A stretch of 64,000 bases of DNA. Source: JAAYBY01 sp964654125. Lineage in GTDB: Bacteria; Bacillota; Clostridia; Saccharofermentanales; UBA5734. Made by a program: the position numbers and the translations under genes. Shown in pieces: positions 8,543 to 16,815 of this stretch (its first letter is position 1; each line of letters begins with the position of its first letter). The notes beneath the pieces were generated by a model, which made no database searches, was not told the DNA's origin, and worked only from the letters and a program-made list of their open reading frames with translations. The stretch is from NCBI GenBank assembly GCA_964654125.1, contig CAZZGG010000001.1, positions 29,782 to 93,781 of the forward strand. The letters are read 5' to 3'.

Positions 8543-9532
8543 TCATCTGTTTGTTGATTTACTTTCTTGATAATAGCCTTTGATCAGCTGGTCCATGACC
8601 CAGCTGGTGCGGGCAGCGCTGCTGCCTGTGCTGGGACACTGGCCTTGGCCGCCCAGTTCATCGACGATAGTCTGGATCAGGGGCTGCTGGATATGGAGTG
8701 GATTTTTCAGGGAATATTCTGTCCTGCCGGTTTTTGTTTGCAGCAGGACCGGTTCATCAGCAAAGGTGGAAAAAGTAATCTTGCCCGCGCTGCCGATGAT
8801 CTCGTTTTCGTCCAAATCAAAACCGGCTGTAAAGCACCATTGGCCAGTGCCGTGCACCCCTTGGGGAAAGAGGAAATGGGCGCTGACCATGTCTTCGGCC
8901 GGATAAAGACCGGCCTGATTAGTGGCTAGTCCACTGACTTGACTGATGGGGCCGAGCAAAAAATCCAGGATATCTAGGGTGTGGCTGCCCACATCCAGCA
9001 GGAGACCGCCACCGGCTAGCTGGGGCTGGACCCGCCAGGGTAGCTCGGCCTCTATCTTGAGAGTCTGGCGGTAGTAACGGCAGGTCACAGCCCGGACCTG
9101 GCCGATCGCGCCTTTTTCGAGCAGCTGTTTGATCTTTAAAAAACGAGGCAGGGCCCGCCTGTAGTAGGCCACAAAAAGAGGCACGCCTTCTTCCTGGCAG
9201 ACCCTGATCATCTCCTGGCACTGGGCAAAATCAAGGGCCATGGGTTTTTCCACATAGACCGGCTTTTTAGCCCGGGCAGCCAGCAGGGTGTATTCCATAT
9301 GCGCGGCTGGCGGCGTGGCTATATAGACAGCATTGACCTGTGGATCATTGATCAGGTCCTGGGCCGAATCATACCAGGCCGGCACACTATGACGGCGGGC
9401 ATAGTCCTGGGCCAGGTCAGCCCGGCGCCGCATCACAGCCAGCAGGCTGGAATTATTTGCCCTTTGCAAGGCAGGACCGCTTTTTACTTCAGTCACATCA
9501 CCACAACCGATAATTCCCCAACGAACCTGCAT
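8543..9532 (-). CDS. Gfo/Idh/MocA family oxidoreductase
   Basis: This 329-residue NAD(P)-dependent sugar oxidoreductase has the N-terminal Rossmann motif 'WGIIGCGDV', the family signature 'VEKPMAL' (catalytic Lys) and the second-domain motif 'LLDVGSHTLDILDFLLG' with the usual His. I chose ATG 9532, which has GGAGGAA upstream, over ATG 9550, which overlaps the preceding stop. It is the last gene of a minus-strand run: ABC permease, ABC ATPase, sialidase-like, this gene. That makes a role in oxidising the imported sugar or sugar derivative likely. Confidence 0.85.
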   Translation of the reverse strand: MQVRWGIIGCGDVTEVKSGPALQRANNSSLLAVMRRRADLAQDYARRHSVPAWYDSAQDLINDPQVNAVYIATPPAAHMEYTLLAARAKKPVYVEKPMALDFAQCQEMIRVCQEEGVPLFVAYYRRALPRFLKIKQLLEKGAIGQVRAVTCRYYRQTLKIEAELPWRVQPQLAGGGLLLDVGSHTLDILDFLLGPISQVSGLATNQAGLYPAEDMVSAHFLFPQGVHGTGQWCFTAGFDLDENEIIGSAGKITFSTFADEPVLLQTKTGRTEYSLKNPLHIQQPLIQTIVDELGGQGQCPSTGSSAARTSWVMDQLIKGYYQESKSTNR

Positions 9533-9549
9533 CTTGATTTCCTCCTTCA

Positions 9550-10518
9550 TTAGCCTGGTGGCGCTAAAACAGCCAGATGGATGGCACCGCTGCCATAACG
9601 GTCACGGTCATATATGATAAATATGCGGCCATCGTCGGCCTGGACAGCATCAGGGTAGGAAACCAGATCTCTTGTTTCAAACTGACAGAGCTTGCTAAAA
9701 CTCTTGTCATCTGTGCTAAGCCAGGCGCCCAGACCCTGGCGCTGATCCGGCTTATCGGTGTTGATCAGGAGCAGCTGGCCTGAATTCAGCCGGCCTAGAA
9801 AAAAACGGCTGCCGGGATTGACGATGCCGCTGGGAGACCCTTCTGTCCAGGTCAGGCCTTTGTCAGAGGAAAAGCTCTGCCAGATCTGGCCTGACCCTGT
9901 CCTGATCATCATCCAGAGCACACCATCGCGGCGCTGGACGACCATGTTCTCCAAAGCCCAGGCCGGGGCCTGTACTGCACCATGTAAGGTCCAGCTCTGG
10001 CCCTGGTCCCGGGAAATGGCCACGCCTTGGACCGCATCCTGGACAAACCAGCCTGCCTCAGGTAGTTTGTCAGACCAGGAGACAGGTAAAAGCCAGCTTT
10101 GGTTATCTAAAATGATTGGTTTATTGAGCCGCACAGTAAAGGCGGCTGGCAGCTTGATCTGGACCGGGCTGGACCAGACTGCTTCATCTTTTAGCTCAGC
10201 CTTACAGTAATAGATGGCAAAGGTATTTGTAGTTAGGTTGGCTGTGTTGTAGATCAGCCAAAGCTGGTCAGCGGGATCTAGCCAGAGGCAAGGATCGTAG
10301 GCCCTGGTCGCACCAGGCAGATCAATGACGCAGCTGGGCTGGCTCCATGTTTGGCCGCTATCTGAGCTCTGGCAGAACCAGATGCTGTTAGCCGGGTCCG
10401 GCTCACGCGGACCGCCGCTGTAAAAGGCGCACCAGAGCCTGCCATCCGCTGTTCTGGCAATACTGGGAATTCCCTGCCAGGTTCGCTCCTGCTTGGTGGA
10501 GACAAGATAGGTTTGCAT
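9550..10518 (-). CDS. Sialidase-like (BNR/Asp-box) beta-propeller protein, cytoplasmic
   Basis: This 322-residue six-bladed-propeller-type protein has three Asp-boxes ('SSDSGQTW', 'SRDQGQSW', 'SSDKGLTW') and a degenerate fourth. 'GIPSIARTADG' near the N-terminus carries the first Arg of the sialidase Arg triad. Later blades keep 'RTGSG' and 'SYPDAVQADDG', a pattern typical of BNR_2 sialidases and related sugar hydrolases. There is no signal peptide, so it would act inside the cell on an imported oligosaccharide. It lies 11 bases behind the ABC ATPase gene and abuts the Gfo/Idh gene, so it looks co-transcribed with the transporter. True sialidase activity is not established. Confidence 0.75.
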   Translation of the reverse strand: MQTYLVSTKQERTWQGIPSIARTADGRLWCAFYSGGPREPDPANSIWFCQSSDSGQTWSQPSCVIDLPGATRAYDPCLWLDPADQLWLIYNTANLTTNTFAIYYCKAELKDEAVWSSPVQIKLPAAFTVRLNKPIILDNQSWLLPVSWSDKLPEAGWFVQDAVQGVAISRDQGQSWTLHGAVQAPAWALENMVVQRRDGVLWMMIRTGSGQIWQSFSSDKGLTWTEGSPSGIVNPGSRFFLGRLNSGQLLLINTDKPDQRQGLGAWLSTDDKSFSKLCQFETRDLVSYPDAVQADDGRIFIIYDRDRYGSGAIHLAVLAPPG

Positions 10519-10529
10519 GATTTGATACC

Positions 10530-11294
10530 TCAGCTTTGTGAATATCTTTCCAAAAATCTCTTGGTCCTGTCCTGTTCCGGCCGGCCCAGGACTGCTTCAG
10601 CTGTGCCTTCTTCCACCACCAAACCATCGTCCATGAAATAAACCTTGTCAGCCACCTGGCGGGCAAACTGCATTTCATGGGTGACAATGACCATGGTCAT
10701 GTTTTCTTCAGTCAGGCCCCGGATGACCTTGAGCACCTCACCGGTCAGTTCCGGATCAAGGGCAGAGGTCGGTTCATCAAAAAAGAGCACCTCGGGCTTT
10801 AAGGCCAGAGCTCGGACAATGGAAACCCTTTGCTGCTGGCCGCCAGAGAGCTGATAGGGATAGTTATCCGCCTTGTCAATTAGGCCCATCTTGTCTAACA
10901 GCGCCCGCGCCTCACTGATAGCCTGATCACGGGGCTGTTTTTGGACTGTGATCATAGCATCAGTCACATTCTTCAGGACTGAATAGTGGGGGAAGAGATT
11001 AAAGTTTTGAAAAACCAGGCCAAAATAGCCGCGGATCTTTTTCATGGTCAGGCTGTCGCAGTAGATCGCCTGGCCGTCCGGGTCTGATTTGGCAGCATAT
11101 TCATCCATATACTTGATCTCACCGCAGTCGATTTTCTCCAGCATGGTTGCGCAGCGCAACAAGGTCGACTTGCCTGAGCCAGAAGGGCCAATAATGGCAA
11201 CAACCTCGCCCTTGGCCACAGTCACTGTGATACCTTTAAGCACTTCCAGTGTGTCAAAACATTTTTTGATATTATTTAGTTCCAGTACATTCAT
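10530..11294 (-). CDS. Polar-amino-acid-type ABC transporter ATP-binding protein
   Basis: This 254-residue ATPase is of the GlnQ/HisP group: Walker A 'GPSGSGKSTLL', Q-loop 'LVFQNFNLFPH', signature 'LSGGQQQRVSI', Walker B 'VLFFDEPTSALDP' and H-loop 'IVTHEM'. A 15-20 residue insert after strand 3 ('MDEYAAKSDPDG') is typical of this subgroup. It powers the permease encoded 14 bases upstream. The solute-binding protein gene at 14433-15245 is probably the third component although two unrelated genes intervene. Cargo may not be an amino acid, given the sugar genes downstream. Confidence 0.9.
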   Translation of the reverse strand: MNVLELNNIKKCFDTLEVLKGITVTVAKGEVVAIIGPSGSGKSTLLRCATMLEKIDCGEIKYMDEYAAKSDPDGQAIYCDSLTMKKIRGYFGLVFQNFNLFPHYSVLKNVTDAMITVQKQPRDQAISEARALLDKMGLIDKADNYPYQLSGGQQQRVSIVRALALKPEVLFFDEPTSALDPELTGEVLKVIRGLTEENMTMVIVTHEMQFARQVADKVYFMDDGLVVEEGTAEAVLGRPEQDRTKRFLERYSQS

Positions 11295-11308
11295 ATTTAT
11301 CCAACTTT

Positions 11309-12016
11309 CTAACGGAAATAATTGAGCCCTTTTTCGGCACGCTCCATCAGCCAGGCCATGACAAAGTTAAAGATATAGTAGAAAATGCCGGCCACAATGA
11401 AGGGCACTAGAGTTGCCTGGGAGGAGGCAATCTTGCGGGCCATGGTGAACATCTCTGAATAAGAGATGGCAAAGGCCAGGGAGGTGTCCTTGACCAGAGT
11501 GATAACTTCATTGGTGATCGAAGGCAGGATCCTTTTGATGACCTGGGGCAGGATGATCTTAAAAAAAGTCTGGCCCTTGGTGTAACCCAGCACAGAAGCG
11601 GCCTCATACTGGCCGACCGACATTGATTCGATACCTGAACGGTAGATCTCGGCAAAATAAGCAGCGTAATTCAGCACAAAACCAATGATGACCGCATAAA
11701 AGCGGTAGTTTTGCCCGAGGGTTATACCAAAGATCAGGTTGGGTCCGAAATAGACCACCATCAGCTGCAGGATCAAAGGTGTGCCCCGCATCAGGGAGAT
11801 GTAAAGCTTGATCAGCAGCTGGATGGGTTTAAGTTGGCTCAGCCAGCGGCTCAGCCAACCCTTGGGAGTCAAACCGGCCAGAGGAGCCCACTGCGACATG
11901 CGGCCGAAAGAGACCAGTAGTCCCAGCGGCAGTGAACCGATCAGGGTCAGGGCGAAGATCAAAATTGAACGTAAAAGCCCGCTGCCCAACTGTATAATAA
12001 TTGTTTCCAGTGTCAT
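11309..12016 (-). CDS. Polar-amino-acid-type ABC transporter permease
   Basis: This 235-residue inner-membrane permease is of the HisMQ type: five or so hydrophobic helices, 'LMRGTPLILQLMVVYFG' and the EAA loop 'EAASVLGYTKGQTFFKIILPQ' that contacts the ATPase. The start is ATG 12016, with GGCGGGAG seven bases upstream; an in-frame ATG at 12043 lacks a good ribosome site. It is the first gene of the permease / ATPase / sialidase-like / Gfo-Idh run and has its own extended -10 promoter. Confidence 0.88.
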   Translation of the reverse strand: MTLETIIIQLGSGLLRSILIFALTLIGSLPLGLLVSFGRMSQWAPLAGLTPKGWLSRWLSQLKPIQLLIKLYISLMRGTPLILQLMVVYFGPNLIFGITLGQNYRFYAVIIGFVLNYAAYFAEIYRSGIESMSVGQYEAASVLGYTKGQTFFKIILPQVIKRILPSITNEVITLVKDTSLAFAISYSEMFTMARKIASSQATLVPFIVAGIFYYIFNFVMAWLMERAEKGLNYFR

Positions 12017-12064
12017 AAAAAAGCTCCCGCCTTGCAAAATCATCTAGTCATTTACCAGTTTATC

Positions 12065-12073
12065 ATTATAGCA
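12065..12073 (-). promoter_or_regulatory. Extended -10 promoter for the ABC permease operon
   Basis: On the minus strand the sequence is TGCTATAAT: a perfect -10 hexamer with the TGn extension. No good -35 is visible, which is acceptable for an extended -10 promoter. The leader to ATG 12016 is about 40 bases. Confidence 0.45.
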
Positions 12074-12175
12074 GAAGAAAGCGAATCCAGCTGAAAACAA
12101 ATAATCAGCCGCATGTTACACCAGCTTTGCCAAAATCCGCTATAGTAGAGACAATACTCAAGTAAGAGGCAACTT

Positions 12176-13084
12176 ATGGCAAAAAACAAAACAAAATTAC
12201 TGACGCGCTCCTACCTGCTAGTACCCCTGGCCTTATTTTGCGCGCTCTTATGGGGCAGCGCCTTTCCCGGCATCAAAATTGGTTATGAGCTCTTTTTTGT
12301 GGCTGGTAGTTATGAAAAAATAATGTTTGCCGGAATCAGGTTCTTGCTCGCTGCAATTCTCATATTTGCTTTTTCGCTGCTCAGTAAAAGAAAACTAATA
12401 CTTACTAAAAAGAGCCTGATGCGCCTGCTGGCCCTGGGCCTGATCCAGACCAGCCTGCAGTACATCCTTTTTTACATTGGCCTGTCCAACACCTCCGGGA
12501 CTAAAGCTTCTATCCTATCTGCCACCAATACTTTATTTTCAGTCCTGCTGGTCCATTTCTTTTCTAGCGAAGACAGGTTAAGCCTGAAAAAAATACTAGG
12601 CCTGATCCTAGGTTTTTCCGGTGTCATCATTGTCAACCTAAGCGGTTCTGGCCTGGGCGCAGGTTTTACCTTTGCGGGCGACGGTTTTATCATTCTTTCT
12701 AGCCTTTTAGGGGCCCTAGGCGGCATCTACACCAAAAAGCTGACTGAGGAGCTGGATGCCTTTATAATATCCGGCTACCAATTGCTGCTGGGCTCGCTCT
12801 TTTTAATTGGAGCTGGTTTTCTAGGTGGGGGTTACCAGCTGGTTTTCAGTCCCACTGGTCTGGCCCTGCTTTTTTATCTGAGCCTGGTCTCCGCCCTGGC
12901 TTTTTCGATCTGGTCTGTCTTGCTAAAATACAACCAGGTCAGTGAGGTGACAATTTTTAAGTTTACGATTCCCTTGTTCGGTGTGCTTTTATCCTACATT
13001 CTGTTAGGTGAAAGGCTGATGGGAGCAAATGTGCTGCTGGCCATAGTTTTGGTGTCTTTGTCTGTGATATTAATCAGCAGATGA
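12176..13084 (+). CDS. DMT/EamA-family transporter
   Basis: This 302-residue membrane protein has about ten hydrophobic helices arranged as two EamA repeats. The first repeat begins 'LFCALLWGSAFPGIKIG' and contains 'SNTSGTKASIL'; the second begins near 'GDGFIILSSLLGALGGIYTKKL' and ends 'ILLGERLMGANVLLAIVLVS'. Such transporters export or import amino acids, nucleosides or sugars phosphates; no substrate can be read. The gene is single, transcribed away from the ABC permease operon. RBS AAGAGG before ATG 12176. Confidence 0.85.
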   Translation: MAKNKTKLLTRSYLLVPLALFCALLWGSAFPGIKIGYELFFVAGSYEKIMFAGIRFLLAAILIFAFSLLSKRKLILTKKSLMRLLALGLIQTSLQYILFYIGLSNTSGTKASILSATNTLFSVLLVHFFSSEDRLSLKKILGLILGFSGVIIVNLSGSGLGAGFTFAGDGFIILSSLLGALGGIYTKKLTEELDAFIISGYQLLLGSLFLIGAGFLGGGYQLVFSPTGLALLFYLSLVSALAFSIWSVLLKYNQVSEVTIFKFTIPLFGVLLSYILLGERLMGANVLLAIVLVSLSVILISR

Positions 13085-13188
13085 GACCTGGCCTTGGTGT
13101 ATTGCTTAAGCTTGCCCCAGGGCAAAAAAACAGCTAATCTTGGAACAGTACAAGAGAGACATCCAACAGCTGACTAGGAGGACCATTT

Positions 13189-14382
13189 ATGGAGATCTGG
13201 CTGGCAACAACGGTTTTACTTGCTCTGGTTGGCCTTTTGGCCTTATTGCTTTATCTGGCCAGCAAGTATAAAAAACGCTGGCTTAATGCCTCAGGCATTG
13301 TGGTCGGTATTCTAGTTTTAGTCCTGGCTTTTTATCTGCCCGGAGTTTATTTTGTCTCCACCTTGCAGAGGCTGGAATCAGCTGCTTCAACTAGGCTGAC
13401 CACAAGCAGCAGCCCCCTTGTAACCACTAACTCGGAAACAAAAAACCTACCCAGGCCTACTACTACTGCTCTGCCAAGCAGTACAAGCACCAGGCCAACT
13501 GTGCAGCCCAGCCCGACAGCTCCGCACCTGAACCAGCCCGTCCAGCATCCGGATGTCCTGGCTGTCCGGGAGCAGCCTTATCCCCCAGATCCGCTTTTTT
13601 CAGATTTTAACGAAGTGACCCAATTCATGCTCTATAACTTCCTCAGCGATCAGTTTGAATTTGATTTTTATCTGGCCGAGGAACTGGCACCAGATGAAGG
13701 CAGCGGCTACTACCTGCTGGATAAGGCTTGTGCCACTGCGCTGGCTTATTACTTTTTCAGTGCGTTCTACATTGAGGACCTGTACACAATCAATCAGGCC
13801 GACGGCAAAGTATATGCCAAAGTCAAGCTTTCCTTCACCCACCCGGAAAGAGATGTGCTGGCCCGGGAAAATGCTGTTGAATTTATTAGAAATAATCCAG
13901 TGCCACCGCAGGGCTTTAGCAGCGCGGCGGCTGAAAAAGCCTATGCCCGGCTGATCCATAACTTCATCGCCCGTAAGGTGATCTATGCCCCAATCGGCTA
14001 TGATCCGGAAAAACTGCAGGGACTGGAAAAATACGAAGCCTTTCAGGAAGCCTATAATGTCCTGACAGCACCAGACAATGAAGCTGTCTGTGCCGGCTAT
14101 GCCAGGGCTTTTGCCCTGCTGGCCCAGTATGCCGGCATCAATGCAGCTTATGTCTACGGTAATGAGACAGGCACAGAAAGCCATGCTTGGAATGTCATCT
14201 ATCCATGTGACGGCAGTGAACCCGTCCTAGTTGATGTGACCTGGGATGATATAGAGAGCTCAGACTTCCATGGCCAAAAGCATGTTTCCGACAAATATTT
14301 TTATATACCCCTCAGCGCTGAATATGAGCACGAGGCAGATATTTATTTCACTGGCTTTTTGCAATATATGAATGGGCACTAA
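13189..14382 (+). CDS. Membrane-anchored transglutaminase-like domain protein
   Basis: This 397-residue protein starts with two hydrophobic helices (about residues 4-25 and 37-58). A Thr/Ser/Pro-rich linker follows ('TTALPSSTSTRPTVQPSPT'), then an extracytoplasmic region ending in a transglutaminase/protease-like domain. The catalytic triad is visible: Cys in 'AVCAGYARAF', His in 'ESHAWNVIY', Asp in 'VDVTWDD'. In bacteria such proteins usually act as peptidases or wall-associated cross-linking enzymes, and the linker is like that of the SleB-like hydrolase, suggesting surface display. AGGAGG precedes ATG 13189. Exact activity is unknown. Confidence 0.8.
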   Translation: MEIWLATTVLLALVGLLALLLYLASKYKKRWLNASGIVVGILVLVLAFYLPGVYFVSTLQRLESAASTRLTTSSSPLVTTNSETKNLPRPTTTALPSSTSTRPTVQPSPTAPHLNQPVQHPDVLAVREQPYPPDPLFSDFNEVTQFMLYNFLSDQFEFDFYLAEELAPDEGSGYYLLDKACATALAYYFFSAFYIEDLYTINQADGKVYAKVKLSFTHPERDVLARENAVEFIRNNPVPPQGFSSAAAEKAYARLIHNFIARKVIYAPIGYDPEKLQGLEKYEAFQEAYNVLTAPDNEAVCAGYARAFALLAQYAGINAAYVYGNETGTESHAWNVIYPCDGSEPVLVDVTWDDIESSDFHGQKHVSDKYFYIPLSAEYEHEADIYFTGFLQYMNGH

Positions 14383-14409
14383 AAAACAGGACCGCAAGAG
14401 CGGTCCTGT
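14381..14409 (-). terminator. Rho-independent terminator for the solute-binding protein gene
   Basis: A perfect 10-bp stem (14386-14395 with 14400-14409) encloses the tetraloop AAGA. On the minus strand it is followed by six T residues, about 25 bases after the stop of the 14433-15245 gene. It also lies just beyond the convergent transglutaminase-like stop and may serve both. Confidence 0.88.
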
Positions 14410-14432
14410 CACAAGTATACTTTTCAGTTTTT

Positions 14433-15245
14433 TTAGTGAGCGAAGGCTTTGGGGAAGACCAGGCTTTCCATGACTAAACCCATATCCTCATAACCACTGG
14501 CAATTTCGACCATCTTGCCGTCGTTGGCCATTTCCAGCAGGACTCCCTGCACTGTGTACATCAGTTCCTTGTTGCCCAGTAAGAAGCCAACGCCATATTT
14601 TTCTGAAGAAACATCCTCATCCAGGATGTGGTAGCTGCCAGACTGGCTGGCCATATAATAGTTGGCCACACCAACATCGACAGCAATGGCATCAACAGCA
14701 CCTGCGTTTAGCTCCATGTAGGCTGAATTATAATCGGCTGTTTCTAAAAGCTTGGTGAAGGTGTCTGTCAGCTCTTTGCGATCCTTTTCCAAGGCTGCCA
14801 GTGCAGAGGAGCCTGCCTGGGTGATGACAGTTTTACCAGCCAGGTCAGCCATGGTGCTGATGCCACTGTCGGCGCGCACGACCATGACAATGCTGTTGTC
14901 ATAGTAGCCGGCTGTCCAGGTGTAATCATTTTCGCGGCCATTGATGGTAAAACCATTCCAGATGCAATTGATGTTGCCGGTCTTGAGTTCAGCATCTTTC
15001 GAGTCCCAGACAATCGGCACCAGCTGGATGTCCCAGTCCAGCCGCTTGCACACTTCAGCAGCCAGGGCCAGGTCAAAGCCGTCATAAGCACCCTTATCAT
15101 CAATATAACCAAAGGGTGGATATTCAGCGTCAAAGCCGACTTTTAAGGTGAATCGTTCGGTTTCTTGCTGCTTGCCGCCTTTTGAGCAGGCTGTAAAGGA
15201 AAGGAGCATGACCAGGGCCAGGCTCAGGATAAGAAGTCGCTTCAT
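14433..15245 (-). CDS. Amino-acid-type ABC transporter substrate-binding lipoprotein
   Basis: This 270-residue lipoprotein has signal 'MKRLLILSLALVMLLSFTAC' with the lipobox Cys at position 20. A family 3 solute-binding (SBP_bac_3) domain follows: 'LKVGFDAEYPPFGYID', 'GFDLALAAEVCKRL', 'VVITQAGSSALAAL'-like second lobe and 'VDAIAVDVGVANYY'. It would capture a polar amino acid or similar ligand outside the cell and deliver it to a permease. The nearest partner is the permease/ATPase pair at 10530-12016. ATG 15245 follows GGAGG; the upstream ATG at 15281 is rejected. Promoter and operator-like repeat lie just upstream. Confidence 0.9.
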   Translation of the reverse strand: MKRLLILSLALVMLLSFTACSKGGKQQETERFTLKVGFDAEYPPFGYIDDKGAYDGFDLALAAEVCKRLDWDIQLVPIVWDSKDAELKTGNINCIWNGFTINGRENDYTWTAGYYDNSIVMVVRADSGISTMADLAGKTVITQAGSSALAALEKDRKELTDTFTKLLETADYNSAYMELNAGAVDAIAVDVGVANYYMASQSGSYHILDEDVSSEKYGVGFLLGNKELMYTVQGVLLEMANDGKMVEIASGYEDMGLVMESLVFPKAFAH

Positions 15246-15274
15246 GATTATTAACCTCCAACTTTCATGGCGCT

Positions 15275-15294
15275 TTAGCACGTGAATGTGCTAA
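15275..15294. promoter_or_regulatory. Operator-like inverted repeat upstream of the solute-binding protein gene
   Basis: TTAGCAC (15275-15281) and GTGCTAA (15288-15294) form a perfect 7-bp inverted repeat around a 6-base centre, directly downstream of the predicted -10, where a repressor would block initiation. No T-tract follows, so it is not a terminator. Confidence 0.5.
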
Positions 15295-15298
15295 CGGA

Positions 15299-15327
15299 AT
15301 AATGCCATGATATAAGCCTTCTGTCAA
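15299..15327 (-). promoter_or_regulatory. Predicted promoter of the solute-binding protein gene
   Basis: On the minus strand: perfect -35 TTGACA (15322-15327), 17-base spacer, -10 CATTAT (15299-15304). The start codon is at 15245. Confidence 0.55.
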
Positions 15328-15345
15328 ATAATCTTTGCTGGTGAG

Positions 15346-16815
15346 CTAATCTTCCTGATAGGACCTGGCTGGATAGGTCTGGCTGCGGCTGGCATAAAGG
15401 CCGGCCCGGCCCAACTGGCCCAGACCAGTCACTGCTTCTTTACTGCCATCCAGGTCTGGGTTGACATAGCGGCGGTACCACAGTTCCAACTCGCGGCGCA
15501 TTAAGACCAGCCTTGCTTCAGACTCAGGCTGGCTGGCCAGATTATTTTTTTCGCCGGGATCCTGGACCAGATCATAGAGCTCATGCGGGCCATAGGGGTA
15601 GCGGTGAATATACTTGTGCGTGGCTGTGCGCAGCATCCGGACGGGGCCGTACTCCTCACAGATGACAAGAGGCCGCTCGCTGCCAGTAGACTGGCCAGCC
15701 AGCAGGGGCAGCAGGCTCTGGCCGGGCAGGATAGAGGTGCCCGGCTCATCAATCCCGGCCAGCTCCAGGATAGTCGGGTAGATATCCAGGGCGCTGGCCA
15801 GCTCCTGATAGACTTTGCCCTTGTTTTTGGTCAGGGGCGGATAAGAGAAAATAAAAGGCACCTTGACAGATTCTTCATACATATTTTGCGGGAAGGTGCC
15901 ATTGCCCTTGCCCCAGACGCCGTGCTGGCCCATGCACATGCCGTTATCTGACATGAAGATAACAACAGTGTTGTCAGCCAGGTCATGTTCTACTAAAGCA
16001 TCCAACAGGCGGCCGACTGCTGCATCCATGGCAGTGATGGCAGCATAATAGCCGCGCAGATTGATCTTGCGCCTGTCAGTTCCATAGACAGGACCGGTTG
16101 TCAGGTTGGGGTGGTCCGGCAGATCAGGCAAGTCGCCAAAAAGGCAGTCCTCATACATGCTGATGTATTCTGCTGGGTGGTGCTGGGCCTCCCAGGGTGA
16201 GTGCGGTGCGGTATAGTTGACGCTGAGATAAAAGGGCTGGTCACTGGCAGCCAGCTCTGGTAGCCAGGCCAGGGCTTTTTCGGTGAATAAATCAGTCAGA
16301 TAGCCCTGCTCGATGCGGATCTGGCCGTCTTCCACGATATCCGGCTCATAATAATAAGCCCCGCCCTTGCCGATGGTATACCAGCGGCTAAAGCCGTGCT
16401 GGGGAGTCAGGCTGTCACCCAGATGCCATTTGCCGCTTAAGGCGCAGCTGTAACCTGCCTCGACCAGGGCATCCGTATAGGTGCGCAGACCGGACAGGTA
16501 CTGGATCGGTTGATGCTCATCAACATAACCGCCATAGGGGTTTATGAGGCCCAGGCGCTCAACCATGGCTTTGTCGACATTACCACTGCGCAGCCAGTCA
16601 TGCACGCCATGGGCTGAGGGGATCTGGCCGGTCAGGATAGAAGCCCGGGCCGGTGAGCAGACAGGGGAGGCACAAAAGAAGTTGCTAAGGCGCGCCCCGC
16701 CGGCAGCCAGCCTGTCCAGGTTGGGTGTCTGCAGTTCCCTGGCGCCGGCACAGTGCAAGGCCCAGGGGCCCTGATCATCGGTCAGGATAAAAAGAAAATT
16801 AGGTTTTTTTGCCAT
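15346..16815 (-). CDS. Cys-type sulfatase
   Basis: This 489-residue type I sulfatase would remove sulfate esters, probably from an imported glycan fragment. The formylglycine motif is C53-S-P-A-R in 'VCSPARASILTGQ'. Metal ligands are D13-D14 in 'FILTDDQG' and the pair in 'IFMSDNGMCMGQHG'. 'LSGKWHLGD' carries the usual Lys and His. No signal peptide is present, so it is cytoplasmic. Activity needs Cys-to-formylglycine maturation, in anaerobes by a radical SAM enzyme (anSME), and no such gene is in the window. The closest relatives by eye are iduronate-sulfatase/sulfohydrolase-like enzymes. ATG 16815 follows AAGGAGGTC. Confidence 0.9.
   Translation of the reverse strand: MAKKPNFLFILTDDQGPWALHCAGARELQTPNLDRLAAGGARLSNFFCASPVCSPARASILTGQIPSAHGVHDWLRSGNVDKAMVERLGLINPYGGYVDEHQPIQYLSGLRTYTDALVEAGYSCALSGKWHLGDSLTPQHGFSRWYTIGKGGAYYYEPDIVEDGQIRIEQGYLTDLFTEKALAWLPELAASDQPFYLSVNYTAPHSPWEAQHHPAEYISMYEDCLFGDLPDLPDHPNLTTGPVYGTDRRKINLRGYYAAITAMDAAVGRLLDALVEHDLADNTVVIFMSDNGMCMGQHGVWGKGNGTFPQNMYEESVKVPFIFSYPPLTKNKGKVYQELASALDIYPTILELAGIDEPGTSILPGQSLLPLLAGQSTGSERPLVICEEYGPVRMLRTATHKYIHRYPYGPHELYDLVQDPGEKNNLASQPESEARLVLMRRELELWYRRYVNPDLDGSKEAVTGLGQLGRAGLYASRSQTYPARSYQED

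Noticed and set aside
13110..13135. Possible terminator hairpin TTGCC..GGCAA followed by A residues after the DMT transporter gene
   Set aside because: The stem is only 5-6 bp and the run is of A on the plus strand, so it would not terminate the plus-strand gene. On the minus strand there is no gene ending here.
13600..14184. 194-codon open frame on the minus strand
   Set aside because: It is antisense to the transglutaminase-like gene, including its catalytic Cys and His codons. It has no family motif.
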